From NCBI GenBank assembly GCA_004212135.1, contig RXIE01000170.1, positions 1 through 22,683 on the forward strand: a DNA stretch of 22,683 bases, in the 5' to 3' direction. The notes under the pieces were generated by a model. The model had not been told where the DNA came from, ran no database searches, and saw only the letters and a list, made by a program, of their open reading frames with translations. This document shows positions 6,752 to 15,196 of this stretch, piece after piece; position 1 is the stretch's first letter, and each line of letters opens with the position of its first letter. A program made the translations under genes and the position numbers. The stretch is from Candidatus Methanophagales archaeon ANME-1-THS. GTDB lineage: Archaea; Halobacteriota; Syntropharchaeia; Alkanophagales; Methanospirareceae.

Positions 6752-7882
6752 TCAACTTAACGCCTCTCGTAACAGTTCCTTCTGTTTCTTCGTGAGATTC
6801 TTAGGTGTTTGCACGCTTACCTCCACATACAGATCTCCCCGACCACCCTTGAGTCTCGGCATTCCCTGCCCCCGCACGCGAAATTGGCTGTTTGTCTGTG
6901 TTTCCGGTGGAATTTTTACCTTCACACGTCTGCCATCTAAGGTCGTTACGAGCACCTCATCGCCCAGGGCAGCCTGCAGGAAACTTATCGACATCTTCAT
7001 AAAAAGGTCATCGCCTCGTCGCTCGAAGATCCGATGGGGTAAAACGTTTACGATCACGTACAGGTCACCGGGTTCTCCGCCAATTCTGGAGTCCGCAGGT
7101 CTTCCTGCTTTGGGGATCTTGATCTCATAGCCGGTATACACACCACTCTTGAGCTTAAGTGAGACCTTGGTTCGCTTTGATACCCTGCCCGTCCCACCAC
7201 AGAGGCTGCAGAGGTCATACGTCGCTCTTCCCGTGCCTTTACACTGGGGGCAAACGGTAGCGGTGATCACACGGGTACTACCCCTCGTTTGCATCGCTCG
7301 AATCTGACCCGCACCTTTACACGAGGGGCACTCACTCGATTTACCAGATCGGGACCCTGTACCACTGCATGCCTTGCACAGTCGTGACATGGGTACTTCG
7401 ATTACCTTCTCCGCACCCATCGCGGCTTCTTCTAACGTAATATCCAATTGTAACTGAACATCCGCACCGCGAACAGGCCGCTGGATTCCTTCCCGCGAGC
7501 TGAACAGCGTATCAAAGACGCCACCGCGACTCGCAAAGCCCGGACTTCCCGCAGAGCCGAAGAAAGTTTCAAAGATCGCACTCCCAAAGATATCCTCAAC
7601 ATCGCGGTAATGCGTAAAGTGCGTCCAGTCAAATCCCTGAGGTCCAAAGGTCTCATCCGCTACCCGTTCACCGATCTGGTCGTACTTTGCGCGTTTCTCC
7701 TTGTCTATTAAGACTTCGTATGCCTCTGAAATCTCCTTGAATTTCTCTTCCGCCTCTTTTTTATCACCCTTGTAAATATCCGGATGGAATTGCTTGGCTA
7801 ATCTCCGATACGCTTTTTTAATCTCTTCGTCGGTAGCGTCCTTGCTCACGCCAAGTATCGCATAATAATCTTTCTTCGGCAT
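6752..7882 (-). CDS. dnaJ: Chaperone protein DnaJ (Hsp40, type I)
   Basis: 376 residues from MPKKDYYAILG. The J domain covers residues 4-70 with HPD at 33-35, which stimulates DnaK ATPase. A Gly/Phe-type linker (GFDWTHF, FETFFGSAGSPGF) follows, then a zinc-finger region at 168-232 with four CxxCxGxG repeats (CKACSGTG, CPSCKGAG, CPQCKGTG, CSLCGGTG), then the C-terminal substrate-binding beta domains. Start: minus-strand GGGAG lies four bases before the ATG at 7882; the frame stays open upstream to a TTG at 7963 but those 27 codons do not resemble a DnaJ N-terminus. It lies 161 nt downstream of dnaK in the usual order. No grpE is visible between or before them. Confidence 0.95.
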   Translation of the reverse strand: MPKKDYYAILGVSKDATDEEIKKAYRRLAKQFHPDIYKGDKKEAEEKFKEISEAYEVLIDKEKRAKYDQIGERVADETFGPQGFDWTHFTHYRDVEDIFGSAIFETFFGSAGSPGFASRGGVFDTLFSSREGIQRPVRGADVQLQLDITLEEAAMGAEKVIEVPMSRLCKACSGTGSRSGKSSECPSCKGAGQIRAMQTRGSTRVITATVCPQCKGTGRATYDLCSLCGGTGRVSKRTKVSLKLKSGVYTGYEIKIPKAGRPADSRIGGEPGDLYVIVNVLPHRIFERRGDDLFMKMSISFLQAALGDEVLVTTLDGRRVKVKIPPETQTNSQFRVRGQGMPRLKGGRGDLYVEVSVQTPKNLTKKQKELLREALS

Positions 7883-8043
7883 TATACTCCCACGACCTGT
7901 GGATGATTGGTTTCCGGGTACGAGTGCATCGTTCAGGAAATCCTCGATTAGAGGAATACGCAAGAGCCCCCCTGTGGCAATTGGCTCGTCGTGAAATGTG
8001 GCCTGATAGGGCGGCTGGGATTTTCAGGATGCTGTTTAAGCGT

Positions 8044-9876
8044 TTATTCCTCCTCATCCATCACCTTGTATTCCGCATCCGCAGGACCCTTTTCTTCTTT
8101 CGGTGCCTCCCGTTGCTGATACTGTGCTCCGGCTTGTTGATAAGCCCGCATTGAAATATCATGGAATGCGCGTGTCAGTTCTTCCATCTCAGCCCGCATT
8201 TTGCGGACATCCTCGGTCTTTATCGTCTCGCGAAGTCGTTCGACAATTGCCATGATCTTCGTTCGTTCGTCGCTCGTTACCTTATCGGACAAATCCCTGA
8301 GCGAGCGTTCGCTGGTATAAATCAGACTCTCTGCCTGGTTTTTCGTCTCAACGATCTCACGACGCCGCTTATCCTCTTCCTCAAAGCGCTTCGCGTCCTC
8401 CATCATCCGATCAATCTCGCGCTGCGAGAGTTTGGTCGACGCGGTGATCGTGATCGCCTGTTGCTTGCCCGTGCCCAGATCCTTAGCGGTGACATTGAGT
8501 ATGCCATTGGAATCGATATCGAAGGTGACTTCGATTTGCGGAACGCCCCGCGGTGCTGGCGGGATACCCATCAGATTGAACCTCCCCAGGCTGACGTTAT
8601 CTCGGGCGAACTCGCGTTCACCCTGGAGCACATTGATCTCAACACTCGTCTGACTATCCGCTGCGGTCGTAAATATCTCACTCTTCTTGGTGGGGATCGT
8701 TGTATTTCGCTCGATTAATTTGGTAAATACGCCGCCCAACGTCTCAATGCCCAGCGAAAGCGGTGTGACATCTAAAAGCACCACGTCCTTCACTTCCCCA
8801 GCTAAAACGCCTGCCTGTATCGCAGCACCAAGTGCCACACACTCCATCGGATCGACCCCGCGCTCTCCTTTTTTACCCACGTAATCCTCGACGAATCTCT
8901 GAACGATCGGCATCCTCGTCGGCCCGCCGACGAATATGATCTTAGTGATCTCCTTTGGGGTGAGCTTCGCATCTTTTAATGCCTGATCGATCGAGCCTTT
9001 ACATTTCTCAACAATCGGTCGTACGAGCTCCTCCAGCTTCGCCCTCGTGAGCTTCCGGACAAGATGCTTCGGACCCGTCGCATCTGCGGTGATGAAGGGC
9101 AGATTGATATCGGTCTCGAGCACATTCGAAAGTTCGATCTTCGCCTTTTCTCCTGCCTCTCGTAACCGCTGCAGTGCCATCTTATCATTTCGCACGTCGA
9201 TTCCCGACTCCTTCTTGAATTCCTCGGCTATAAAATCCACGAGTGCGGTGTCCATATCCGTGCCACCCAACTGGGTGTCGCCACTCGTGGAAATGACCTC
9301 AAATACACCTTCGCTGAACTCCATGATCGTAACGTCCAGCGTACCACCCCCGAAATCGAATACCAGGATCTTCTGATCTTTCTCGGTCTTGTCGATCCCG
9401 TACGCAAGTGCTGCGGCGGTCGGTTCGTTGATAATTCGCACCACTTCCAGGCCTGCAATGGCACCGGCATCCTTGGTTGCAGTCCTCTGATTGTCGTTGA
9501 AGTACGCCGGTACCGTTAAGACCGCTTTATCAACTTTATCGCCCAAAAAAGCTTCTGCATCGGTTTTTATCTTCTGGAGTATGAACGCAGTGATCTGCTG
9601 TGGCGTATATTCCCGGCCATAAACCTTCACCTTATAGTCAGTTCCCATCTTCCGTTTAATTGCAGAGATCGTCCCTTCTGGATTGGAAACCGCTTGTCGC
9701 TTCGCAGGTTCCCCAACCAGCCTCTGCCCATCTTTCGTGAAGGCCACATACGAAGGAAAGGCTTTTCCGCCGAGACTCGTCCCTTCGGCACTCGGTATAA
9801 TTGTAGGCTTCCCACCAATCAGTGCTGCCGCTGCCGAATTGCTCGTCCCCACATCTATACCTATCGTTTTTGCCAT
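8044..9876 (-). CDS. dnaK: Chaperone protein DnaK (Hsp70)
   Basis: 610 residues. The ATPase domain begins MAKTIGIDVGTSNSAAAA and contains INEPTAAALAYG, VFDFGGGTLDVTIMEF and FVGGPTRMP; the substrate-binding domain contains DVTPLSLGIETLGG and GIPPAPRGVPQIEVTFDID; the tail is Gln-rich and ends in an acidic DEEE. Length is normal for bacterial-type DnaK. The protein refolds clients with DnaJ and GrpE in the cytoplasm. The start is supported by GGGAGGC six bases upstream on the minus strand. It is transcribed divergently from gyrA across a 126-nt region holding TATA-like elements on both strands; I see no CIRCE-type inverted repeat. Confidence 0.97.
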   Translation of the reverse strand: MAKTIGIDVGTSNSAAAALIGGKPTIIPSAEGTSLGGKAFPSYVAFTKDGQRLVGEPAKRQAVSNPEGTISAIKRKMGTDYKVKVYGREYTPQQITAFILQKIKTDAEAFLGDKVDKAVLTVPAYFNDNQRTATKDAGAIAGLEVVRIINEPTAAALAYGIDKTEKDQKILVFDFGGGTLDVTIMEFSEGVFEVISTSGDTQLGGTDMDTALVDFIAEEFKKESGIDVRNDKMALQRLREAGEKAKIELSNVLETDINLPFITADATGPKHLVRKLTRAKLEELVRPIVEKCKGSIDQALKDAKLTPKEITKIIFVGGPTRMPIVQRFVEDYVGKKGERGVDPMECVALGAAIQAGVLAGEVKDVVLLDVTPLSLGIETLGGVFTKLIERNTTIPTKKSEIFTTAADSQTSVEINVLQGEREFARDNVSLGRFNLMGIPPAPRGVPQIEVTFDIDSNGILNVTAKDLGTGKQQAITITASTKLSQREIDRMMEDAKRFEEEDKRRREIVETKNQAESLIYTSERSLRDLSDKVTSDERTKIMAIVERLRETIKTEDVRKMRAEMEELTRAFHDISMRAYQQAGAQYQQREAPKEEKGPADAEYKVMDEEE

Positions 9877-9894
9877 TTCTTAGCCTCCCATAAT

Positions 9895-9976
9895 CCTTTA
9901 TATGTAGTAGTATCACCGTGAGCACTTATAAAAGTTAGAGGATTACAATTTCGAGGCACGCTCATCCTTAAATATC
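9895..9976. promoter_or_regulatory. Divergent dnaK/gyrA promoter region
   Basis: The near-palindrome ACTTATAAAAGT (9924-9935) can act as a TATA box in either direction; for dnaK it would give a leader of roughly 28 nt that includes the ribosome site. A second minus-strand candidate is ATATAAAGG at about 9896-9904. For gyrA, CTTAAATATC (9967-9976) lies about 30 nt before the ATG at 10003 and there is no ribosome site, suggesting a leaderless gyrA mRNA. Confidence 0.5.
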
Positions 9977-10002
9977 TCCAAATTCGTAATTTACGTATAA
10001 CT

Positions 10003-12570
10003 ATGAACGAAACCGAACCTGAGGGAAACAGGGAGCGCGATGAGGATCGTGAGCGTGTCATAGAAGTCAGCGTTGAGGACGAGATGAAACGCTCGTATAT
10101 AGACTATGCGATGAGCGTGATCGTCGGAAGAGCTCTTCCTGACGTTCGTGATGGGCTCAAACCTGTGCATCGTCGGATCTTATACGGCATGCATGAACTC
10201 GGGGTTACCCATGATCGGCCGCATAAGAAATCCGCGAGGATCGTCGGGGATGTGCTGGGAAAATACCATCCACATGGTGATGTTGCCGTGTACGATACGA
10301 TCGTGAGAATGGCGCAGGATTTCTCGTACCGGTACCCATTGGTCGATGGTCAGGGTAATTTCGGGAGCGTGGACGGAGACGCTGCGGCTGCCATGCGCTA
10401 TACCGAAGCGAGACTCTCAAAGATAGCCGAGGAGTTACTGGTTGATCTTGATAAGAATACGGTATCCTGGAGCCCTAATTTTGATAACACTCTGAAAGAG
10501 CCGGATATCTTACCGGCAAAGCTCCCTAACCTGTTGATAAATGGCTCTTCAGGTATCGCGGTCGGTATGGCCACGAACATGCCACCCCATAACTTAGCCG
10601 AAGTGGTGGATGGCATCATCAAAGTGCTTGATGAGCCGGACGTGAGTATCGGGGAGTTGATGCGGATCATAAAAGCGCCTGATTTTCCCACCGGTGCAAT
10701 TATTTCGGGCTACGAGGGCATAAAACAGGCGTATGAAACCGGCAGAGGCAGTTTAAGACTGAAAGCGAGGGTGGAGATAGAACGAACCGCGAAGAGAGAA
10801 CGAATCGTCGTCAAGGAGATACCGTACCAGGTGAACAAGAGCAAGCTGGTAGAGGAGATTGCGGACTTTGTCAGGAGGTACAAGGTCGAAAGTATTACTG
10901 ATCTGAGAGACGAATCGGATCGCAAAGGATTGCGGATTGTGATCGAGTTAAGAACCGGGTCGAATGCCTCGGTCGTGTTAAACAAGCTTTATAAGCATAC
11001 GCAACTGGAAACCACGTTTGGCGTCATCAATCTCGCCCTCGTGGATGGTGAACCGCGGGTCTTAACGCTCAAAGAGTTGATCGAGTGCTACATCAAGCAC
11101 CGGATAGACGTAACGATTCGACGGCTACAGTTTGAATTGGATCGCGCGGAGAAGCGCAAGCACATCTTAGAGGGCTTAATCATCGCGATAACGCATATTG
11201 ATGAGGTGATACAGCTCATAAAAGCATCACGTGATAGCAAAACGGCAAAGTCCGCTCTCATCGCGAGATTTGAGCTGAGCGAGGAGCAAGCGAAAGAGAT
11301 ACTGGAGATGCGACTCGCTCGATTGAGTGCTCTGGAGCGAGACAAGATAGAAACCGAGCGCTCAGAGCTGGAGCGGAATATCGCGTGGTTTAAAGAGGCA
11401 CTGGCAAGTGAAGCGCGAATACGGGGCATTATAAAAGACGAACTGAGAGCACTGAAGGAGAAGTATGGCGATGCGAGGAGGACCGAAATCGAGGAAGAGA
11501 TGCTGTTAAGCGAGCGCGATTTTATCGAGGAGGAAGAAGTCATCCTCTTTTTCACGCAGCGTGATTATGTGAAGCGATTACCGGCGGATATCTTCAAGCA
11601 GCAGAGAAGGGGCGGAAAAGGTATTCTGGTGCTTGATAAGAAAGAAGATGATGCGATCGTGAATTTCATACGCGCATCCACAAGGGAACGGCTGATTCTT
11701 TTTACCGATACGGGCAGGGCATACCAGGTGAAGACCTACGAGATCCCGCCGGGTAGCAGACATGCGAAAGGGAAACCCTTGCCGAACATCCCGGGTCTGA
11801 GCATCACCCAATCGGAGACCGAAGAACGGGAAAAATTCGTTGCCGCGCTTCCTATCCCCGAAGAGGTGGATAAGGGTATACAAACCCAGACCGAAGATTC
11901 GTTTATCGTCTTCGCGACCAAACGAGGTGTGGTAAAAAGGAGCTCGCTCGCTAATCTGAGGTCTATACGCATCACGGGGATCGTTGCCGTGAGGGTCGAC
12001 CGCACCAAGGGCGATTCCTTAGCCGGTGTCGCGTTGATAACACCCGTACCGGGCGTGCGAGATCGCGGAGCAGAGCCCCACGCAGGGGAAGCACGGAAGG
12101 GAATAATCATGAGCTCCAAGACTGGAAAGGTGATTTTGTTCCAGGAAGAGGAACTGCGGGAGATGGGTAGATATGCAGCGGGGGTACGGGGCATGAGGCT
12201 GGAGAAGGGCGATGAGATAACGAGTATTGAAACGGTCGATTTGAGTCTGGGTTCATCACGAGTCGTAACGCTCACCGAGCGGGGCTATGGCAAGAGGACG
12301 AGGTTAGAGGCTTACCGAGAGACACACCGTGGTGGTAAAGGCGTTATTGGTATGAAAGTGATGGAAAGAACGGGAAACGTGGTGTGTACCAAGCAGGTGA
12401 ATCATGATGATGAACTGTTGATTGCCACATCGGACGGCATGGTGACGAGAATTTCCGCGCGAAGTATCCCTGTGCAGGGTCGAAATACGCAGGGCGTGAG
12501 GGTGATGCATGTAAATGAGGGTGAGAGGGTAGTAGCAGTCGAGGTGGTTCATAAGACTAAGAGCAAGTAG
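10003..12570 (+). CDS. gyrA: DNA gyrase subunit A
   Basis: 855 residues. The breakage-reunion domain includes DYAMSVIVGRALPDVRDGLK, KYHPHGD and AAAMRYTEARL with catalytic Tyr133; the C-terminal wrapping domain carries an exact GyrA box QRRGGKG (residues 534-540), which separates gyrase from topoisomerase IV. With GyrB it introduces negative supercoils; gyrB is not in this window. At the quinolone-determining site the residue equivalent to E. coli Ser83 is Val94 (HGDVAVYD), while Asp87 is kept (D98). Residues 687-699 (DRGAEPHAGEARK) are an extra stretch between two pinwheel blades, related in DNA and frame to the insertion in truD. There is no ribosome site before the ATG. The gene ends TAG with an in-frame TAA ten codons later. 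The gene is bacterial in type, as in other mesophilic euryarchaea. Confidence 0.97.
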   Translation: MNETEPEGNRERDEDRERVIEVSVEDEMKRSYIDYAMSVIVGRALPDVRDGLKPVHRRILYGMHELGVTHDRPHKKSARIVGDVLGKYHPHGDVAVYDTIVRMAQDFSYRYPLVDGQGNFGSVDGDAAAAMRYTEARLSKIAEELLVDLDKNTVSWSPNFDNTLKEPDILPAKLPNLLINGSSGIAVGMATNMPPHNLAEVVDGIIKVLDEPDVSIGELMRIIKAPDFPTGAIISGYEGIKQAYETGRGSLRLKARVEIERTAKRERIVVKEIPYQVNKSKLVEEIADFVRRYKVESITDLRDESDRKGLRIVIELRTGSNASVVLNKLYKHTQLETTFGVINLALVDGEPRVLTLKELIECYIKHRIDVTIRRLQFELDRAEKRKHILEGLIIAITHIDEVIQLIKASRDSKTAKSALIARFELSEEQAKEILEMRLARLSALERDKIETERSELERNIAWFKEALASEARIRGIIKDELRALKEKYGDARRTEIEEEMLLSERDFIEEEEVILFFTQRDYVKRLPADIFKQQRRGGKGILVLDKKEDDAIVNFIRASTRERLILFTDTGRAYQVKTYEIPPGSRHAKGKPLPNIPGLSITQSETEEREKFVAALPIPEEVDKGIQTQTEDSFIVFATKRGVVKRSSLANLRSIRITGIVAVRVDRTKGDSLAGVALITPVPGVRDRGAEPHAGEARKGIIMSSKTGKVILFQEEELREMGRYAAGVRGMRLEKGDEITSIETVDLSLGSSRVVTLTERGYGKRTRLEAYRETHRGGKGVIGMKVMERTGNVVCTKQVNHDDELLIATSDGMVTRISARSIPVQGRNTQGVRVMHVNEGERVVAVEVVHKTKSK
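12061..12099 (+). repeat. In-frame GC-rich coding insertion element (copy 2, in gyrA)
   Basis: The stretch starting GATCGCGGAGCAGAGCCCCA matches the first unit of the truD insertion (GGTCGTGGGGCAGAGCCTCA) and is read in the same frame, giving DRGAEPH here and GRGAEPH there. Compared with the usual GyrA blade junction (acidic turn then strand), it adds about a dozen residues between ALITPVPGV and GIIMSSKTGKVILF. Confidence 0.55.
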
Positions 12571-12620
12571 TTGAGGGCTGAGTGTAGGACGCGCGAGTAA
12601 GATGACCGTGAAGTAACCGA

Positions 12621-12667
12621 GGCAAAAAAGAGAGAAAAGGGATTAACACTCGTGCACGGTTACGTGC
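12621..12667 (-). terminator. Probable terminator of the idi gene
   Basis: On the minus strand the hairpin GCACG-TAAC-CGTGC (12654-12667) spans the idi stop codon and is followed about 14 nt later by the U-rich run CCTTTTCTCTCTTTTTTGCC (12621-12640), a typical archaeal 3' end. Confidence 0.5.
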
Positions 12668-13766
12668 TCAGTCTCTTTCTCCGCTTCACCCGCTCAAAAA
12701 ACCCGCGTTGCTCCATGATCTCCCTCGTCTTACCGGTTATTACCAGCTCGGCTTCCCTCAGTTCCTCCAGGTTCTTACACCCAGTTAGGAACATTGCAAC
12801 CAGTAATTCCTCTGCCATCTCTTTTATCCGTTTTATCACGTTATCCGAGCTTAGACGCTCCATCGCGAGCTTCAGGAACGGTAAAGCCGCGCTACAGAGA
12901 TTCGCACCCAGGGCAATGCTCTTTGCAACAGCAAGCCCATCTCGTATTCCACCCGTGGCGATTAACGGGATCGGAGTAGGAATGGCACGGCACTCCACGA
13001 TACTCTCCACCGTGGTGATCCCCCAGTCCCAGCCGAAGAGGTTCCCTAAATGTTCGCCCAGCTCATCTCCTTCTGCCTTCGCCCGGTGGATCTCCGCTGC
13101 CGCTAAACTTGTTCCGCCATAGCCACCCACGTCGATTGCTGACACGCCGACATCCTGCACCATCTTCGCCACCGCATAGCTCATCCCAGCCCCGGTCTCC
13201 TTGACGATCACCGGCTTTTTAATCGCCTCGCAGACCTCTCTGATCGCCGTAAGGCAGCCACTTGCATCAACATCACCCTCGGGCTGAATAGCTTCCTGTA
13301 AAAAGTTGAGGTGTATGGCAACCGCATCGGCATCGATCATCTCGATGACCCGCTCGACTCCTTCTACCCCGTATTCCTTCACCTGAGGAGCACCCAGGTT
13401 CGCGTAAATGAACGAAGTAGGCGCAGCGTCACGAACGACGCGGAACGAATCCTCGTGCTCAGCGCCCTCCAGTGCGGCTCGCTGCGAGCCCACGCCCATA
13501 CCCACGCCGAGCGCTTCGGCAGCTTCCGCAAGAACCGCATTTATTCGCGTCGTCTCCGGGTGCCCGCCGGTCATCGAGGCGATAATGAGCGGATACTTAA
13601 ACGAGAAGCCTAAAAACTCCGTCTTCAAATCGATCTCCTCTTTGTCCACTTCGGGTAACGCCACATGAACAAGTTTAACATCGGAGAAGCAATTCTCCGC
13701 CACTTCCACGTCCTTTTCTGCACAAATCCGGAGTTGCTCTATCTTTCTCTTCGATGTCTGGTTCAT
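12660..13766 (-). CDS. fni: Isopentenyl-diphosphate delta-isomerase, type 2 (FMN-dependent)
   Basis: 368 residues, normal length. It interconverts IPP and DMAPP using reduced FMN, supplying archaeal isoprenoid lipids. Family motifs in order: SMTGGHPETT (residues 64-73), MGVGSQRAALE (90-100), HLNFLQEAIQPEGD (152-165, with the conserved Gln and Mg-binding Glu), VKETGAGMS, DVGGYGGTSLAAAE (FMN phosphate region) and ATGGIRDGLAVAKSIALGA. The ATG at 13766 fits the family N-terminus; the ribosome site is weak (GAGGG about 16 nt upstream). It is divergent from the methylthiotransferase gene across about 86 nt holding AACTTAAAGAAG-like TATA sequences. Type 2 is the usual archaeal isomerase. Confidence 0.95.
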   Translation of the reverse strand: MNQTSKRKIEQLRICAEKDVEVAENCFSDVKLVHVALPEVDKEEIDLKTEFLGFSFKYPLIIASMTGGHPETTRINAVLAEAAEALGVGMGVGSQRAALEGAEHEDSFRVVRDAAPTSFIYANLGAPQVKEYGVEGVERVIEMIDADAVAIHLNFLQEAIQPEGDVDASGCLTAIREVCEAIKKPVIVKETGAGMSYAVAKMVQDVGVSAIDVGGYGGTSLAAAEIHRAKAEGDELGEHLGNLFGWDWGITTVESIVECRAIPTPIPLIATGGIRDGLAVAKSIALGANLCSAALPFLKLAMERLSSDNVIKRIKEMAEELLVAMFLTGCKNLEELREAELVITGKTREIMEQRGFFERVKRRKRLST

Positions 13767-13852
13767 TCGCTTGATCGATCGCCCTCACTCAAAGAAGAGG
13801 GTATCCAAACTTCTTTAAGTTATTTTTCTTGGTAACCATAAAGAAAAGAGCA

Positions 13853-14203
13853 ATGCCTTTAGTCAATTACTCCACGCCCCGAAAAATTCATCTTGAAACC
13901 TTCGGCTGCACGGCAAACATGGGTGACACGCTGAAGCTGCGAGCGCTTCTGAGAAGAAAAGGGCACGAGCTCGTAGAGGAAGATGAGGCTGATCTTGTTA
14001 TCGTGAATACCTGTACGGTGACAAAGAGAACTGAATTGAACGTGCTCAAACGGCTGCGGGAGTTGAAGAGCGCGGGTAAAGAGGTGATTGTCGCGGGTTG
14101 TATGGCTGCGGCACAGCCGGAGTTAATAAAAAGCGGTTTAGGCGAGGAGGTACCTCTGGTGACACCCCGGGATATCGGTGATGCGTATCAAGTCGGATCG
14201 TAG
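13853..14203 (+). CDS. MtaB-like tRNA methylthiotransferase, N-terminal part (ends at in-frame TAG)
   Basis: 116 codons from ATG 13853 to TAG 14201-14203; a TTG eight codons upstream (13829) is less likely. The segment is the UPF0004 domain with its three cluster-binding cysteines: ETFGCTANMGD (C19), VNTCTVTKRTE (C54) and VAGCMAAAQPE (C83). In intact archaeal MtaB/e-MtaB proteins this domain binds the auxiliary [4Fe-4S] cluster that supplies sulfur for ms2t6A at A37 of tRNA. The frame continues without shift through the TAG into the radical-SAM part at 14219. The linker seen here is shorter than I recall for archaeal homologues (roughly 20 residues missing), so a small deletion near the TAG is possible. 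Recent pseudogene, split protein and TAG recoding all remain possible. Confidence 0.75.
   Translation: MPLVNYSTPRKIHLETFGCTANMGDTLKLRALLRRKGHELVEEDEADLVIVNTCTVTKRTELNVLKRLRELKSAGKEVIVAGCMAAAQPELIKSGLGEEVPLVTPRDIGDAYQVGS
14201..14203 (+). other. In-frame TAG interrupting the methylthiotransferase
   Basis: Codon 117 counted from ATG 13853, in the context QVGS-TAG-PCREGVVSII. The upstream and downstream frames are the same, and all catalytic motifs on both sides are intact. TAG ends only gyrA and the second half of this gene among the clear genes in the window; the others end in TAA or TGA. Confidence 0.9.
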
Positions 14204-14218
14204 CCATGTCGTGAGGGC

Positions 14219-15094
14219 GTGGTCAGTATAATCCCGATCGCTATGGGCTGCGTTGGAAGATGCTCGTATTGCGTGGTGAAGCAGGCGAGGGGAGAGCTGA
14301 TCAGCTACGCGCCCGAAAAGATACGCGAAGCGGTGAAACATGCGGTGGAACGAGGTGCGAAGGAGATACAGATCACGTCCCAGGACTGTAGTGCGTATGG
14401 CTGTGAGAGAGGGGATGGTTTCAAGCTCCCCGAGTTGTTAGCACTGGTGACCTCGGTTGAGGGTGATTTTAGCGTACGCGTGGGCATGATGAACCCATGC
14501 ACGATCAGTCACATTTTAGATGCGCTCCTCGAGGCATTCGAGTCCGAGAAGATCTTCAAATTCTTTCACGTGCCGGTACAATCCGGATCGGATAAGGTGC
14601 TGAGGGATATGCGCCGGGGTTATAAAGCTGCTGACTTCATTGAGCTCGTGACCCGCATACGAAAGCGATTTGCGGACTGCACACTCTGCACGGATTTCAT
14701 CATCGGGTTTCCAACCGAGACGGAAGAGGATTTCCATGCCTCTTTGAAGCTTTTGGAAGAAGTAAAACCGGAGAAGGTGAATATCACGAGGTTCTCTCCG
14801 CGACCCGGGACGGACGCAGCTCAGCTCAAGGATCTGCTCGACCGCGAAAAGAAGAGGAGATCAAGGATCTTCTCTGCGCTCGAGCGCAGGATTGGGTTCG
14901 AGACGCAAAAGGCGTTGGAAGGAAAGGAGCTTACGGTTCTGATAACGGAAAAAGGGACGAAAGGAGGTGTTATAGGTAGGGACCCGGCCTACAGGATGGT
15001 CGTGCTGGATGAGGAGGTGCCACTCGGGGCTTCGCAGAGAACGAGGATACGGGAGGCGAGGGGCACGTATGTGAGGGGAGAAGTTGTTGCATAG
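14219..15094 (+). CDS. MtaB-like tRNA methylthiotransferase, radical SAM and TRAM part
   Basis: 291 codons if read from GTG 14219; the same frame is open back to the TAG at 14201. It begins VVSIIPIAMGCVGRCSYCVVK, with the radical-SAM triad CxxxCxxC in GCVGRCSYC. Next come TSQDCSAYG, VRVGMMNP, FFHVPVQSGSDKVLRDMRRGY and CTDFIIGFPTETEEDF, all characteristic of MiaB/MtaB methylthiotransferases, then a C-terminal TRAM RNA-binding domain (ELTVLITEKG...YVRGEVV). The reaction is methylthiolation of t6A37 in tRNA. GAGGG at 14211-14215 could allow restart at the GTG, but with only three bases of spacing. Read together with 13853-14203 as one product, the length is about 414 residues, normal for the family. 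Confidence 0.8.
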   Translation: MVSIIPIAMGCVGRCSYCVVKQARGELISYAPEKIREAVKHAVERGAKEIQITSQDCSAYGCERGDGFKLPELLALVTSVEGDFSVRVGMMNPCTISHILDALLEAFESEKIFKFFHVPVQSGSDKVLRDMRRGYKAADFIELVTRIRKRFADCTLCTDFIIGFPTETEEDFHASLKLLEEVKPEKVNITRFSPRPGTDAAQLKDLLDREKKRRSRIFSALERRIGFETQKALEGKELTVLITEKGTKGGVIGRDPAYRMVVLDEEVPLGASQRTRIREARGTYVRGEVVA

Positions 15095-15196
15095 AGCACC
15101 GCTCGCACGGATATGATCTCCGGCCTGCTTCACGTGCAGGATGACCACCACCGCGCCATGACCCTGCCTCTTCGCGGTTGCATAATTTGAGCAATA

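Noticed and set aside
7883..7963. Extension of DnaJ by 27 codons to a TTG
   Set aside because: DnaJ proteins start at the MPKKDYY-type J domain, and GGGAG four bases before ATG 7882 marks the start.
11088..12275. Minus-strand open frames under gyrA
   Set aside because: Composition mirrors gyrA codons (Ser/Ile/Leu rich) and no family motif is visible.
14201..14203. Firm call of pyrrolysine at the TAG
   Set aside because: TAG also ends two genes in the window, no pyl genes are visible, and the linker appears shortened, so nonsense mutation or a split gene is at least as likely.
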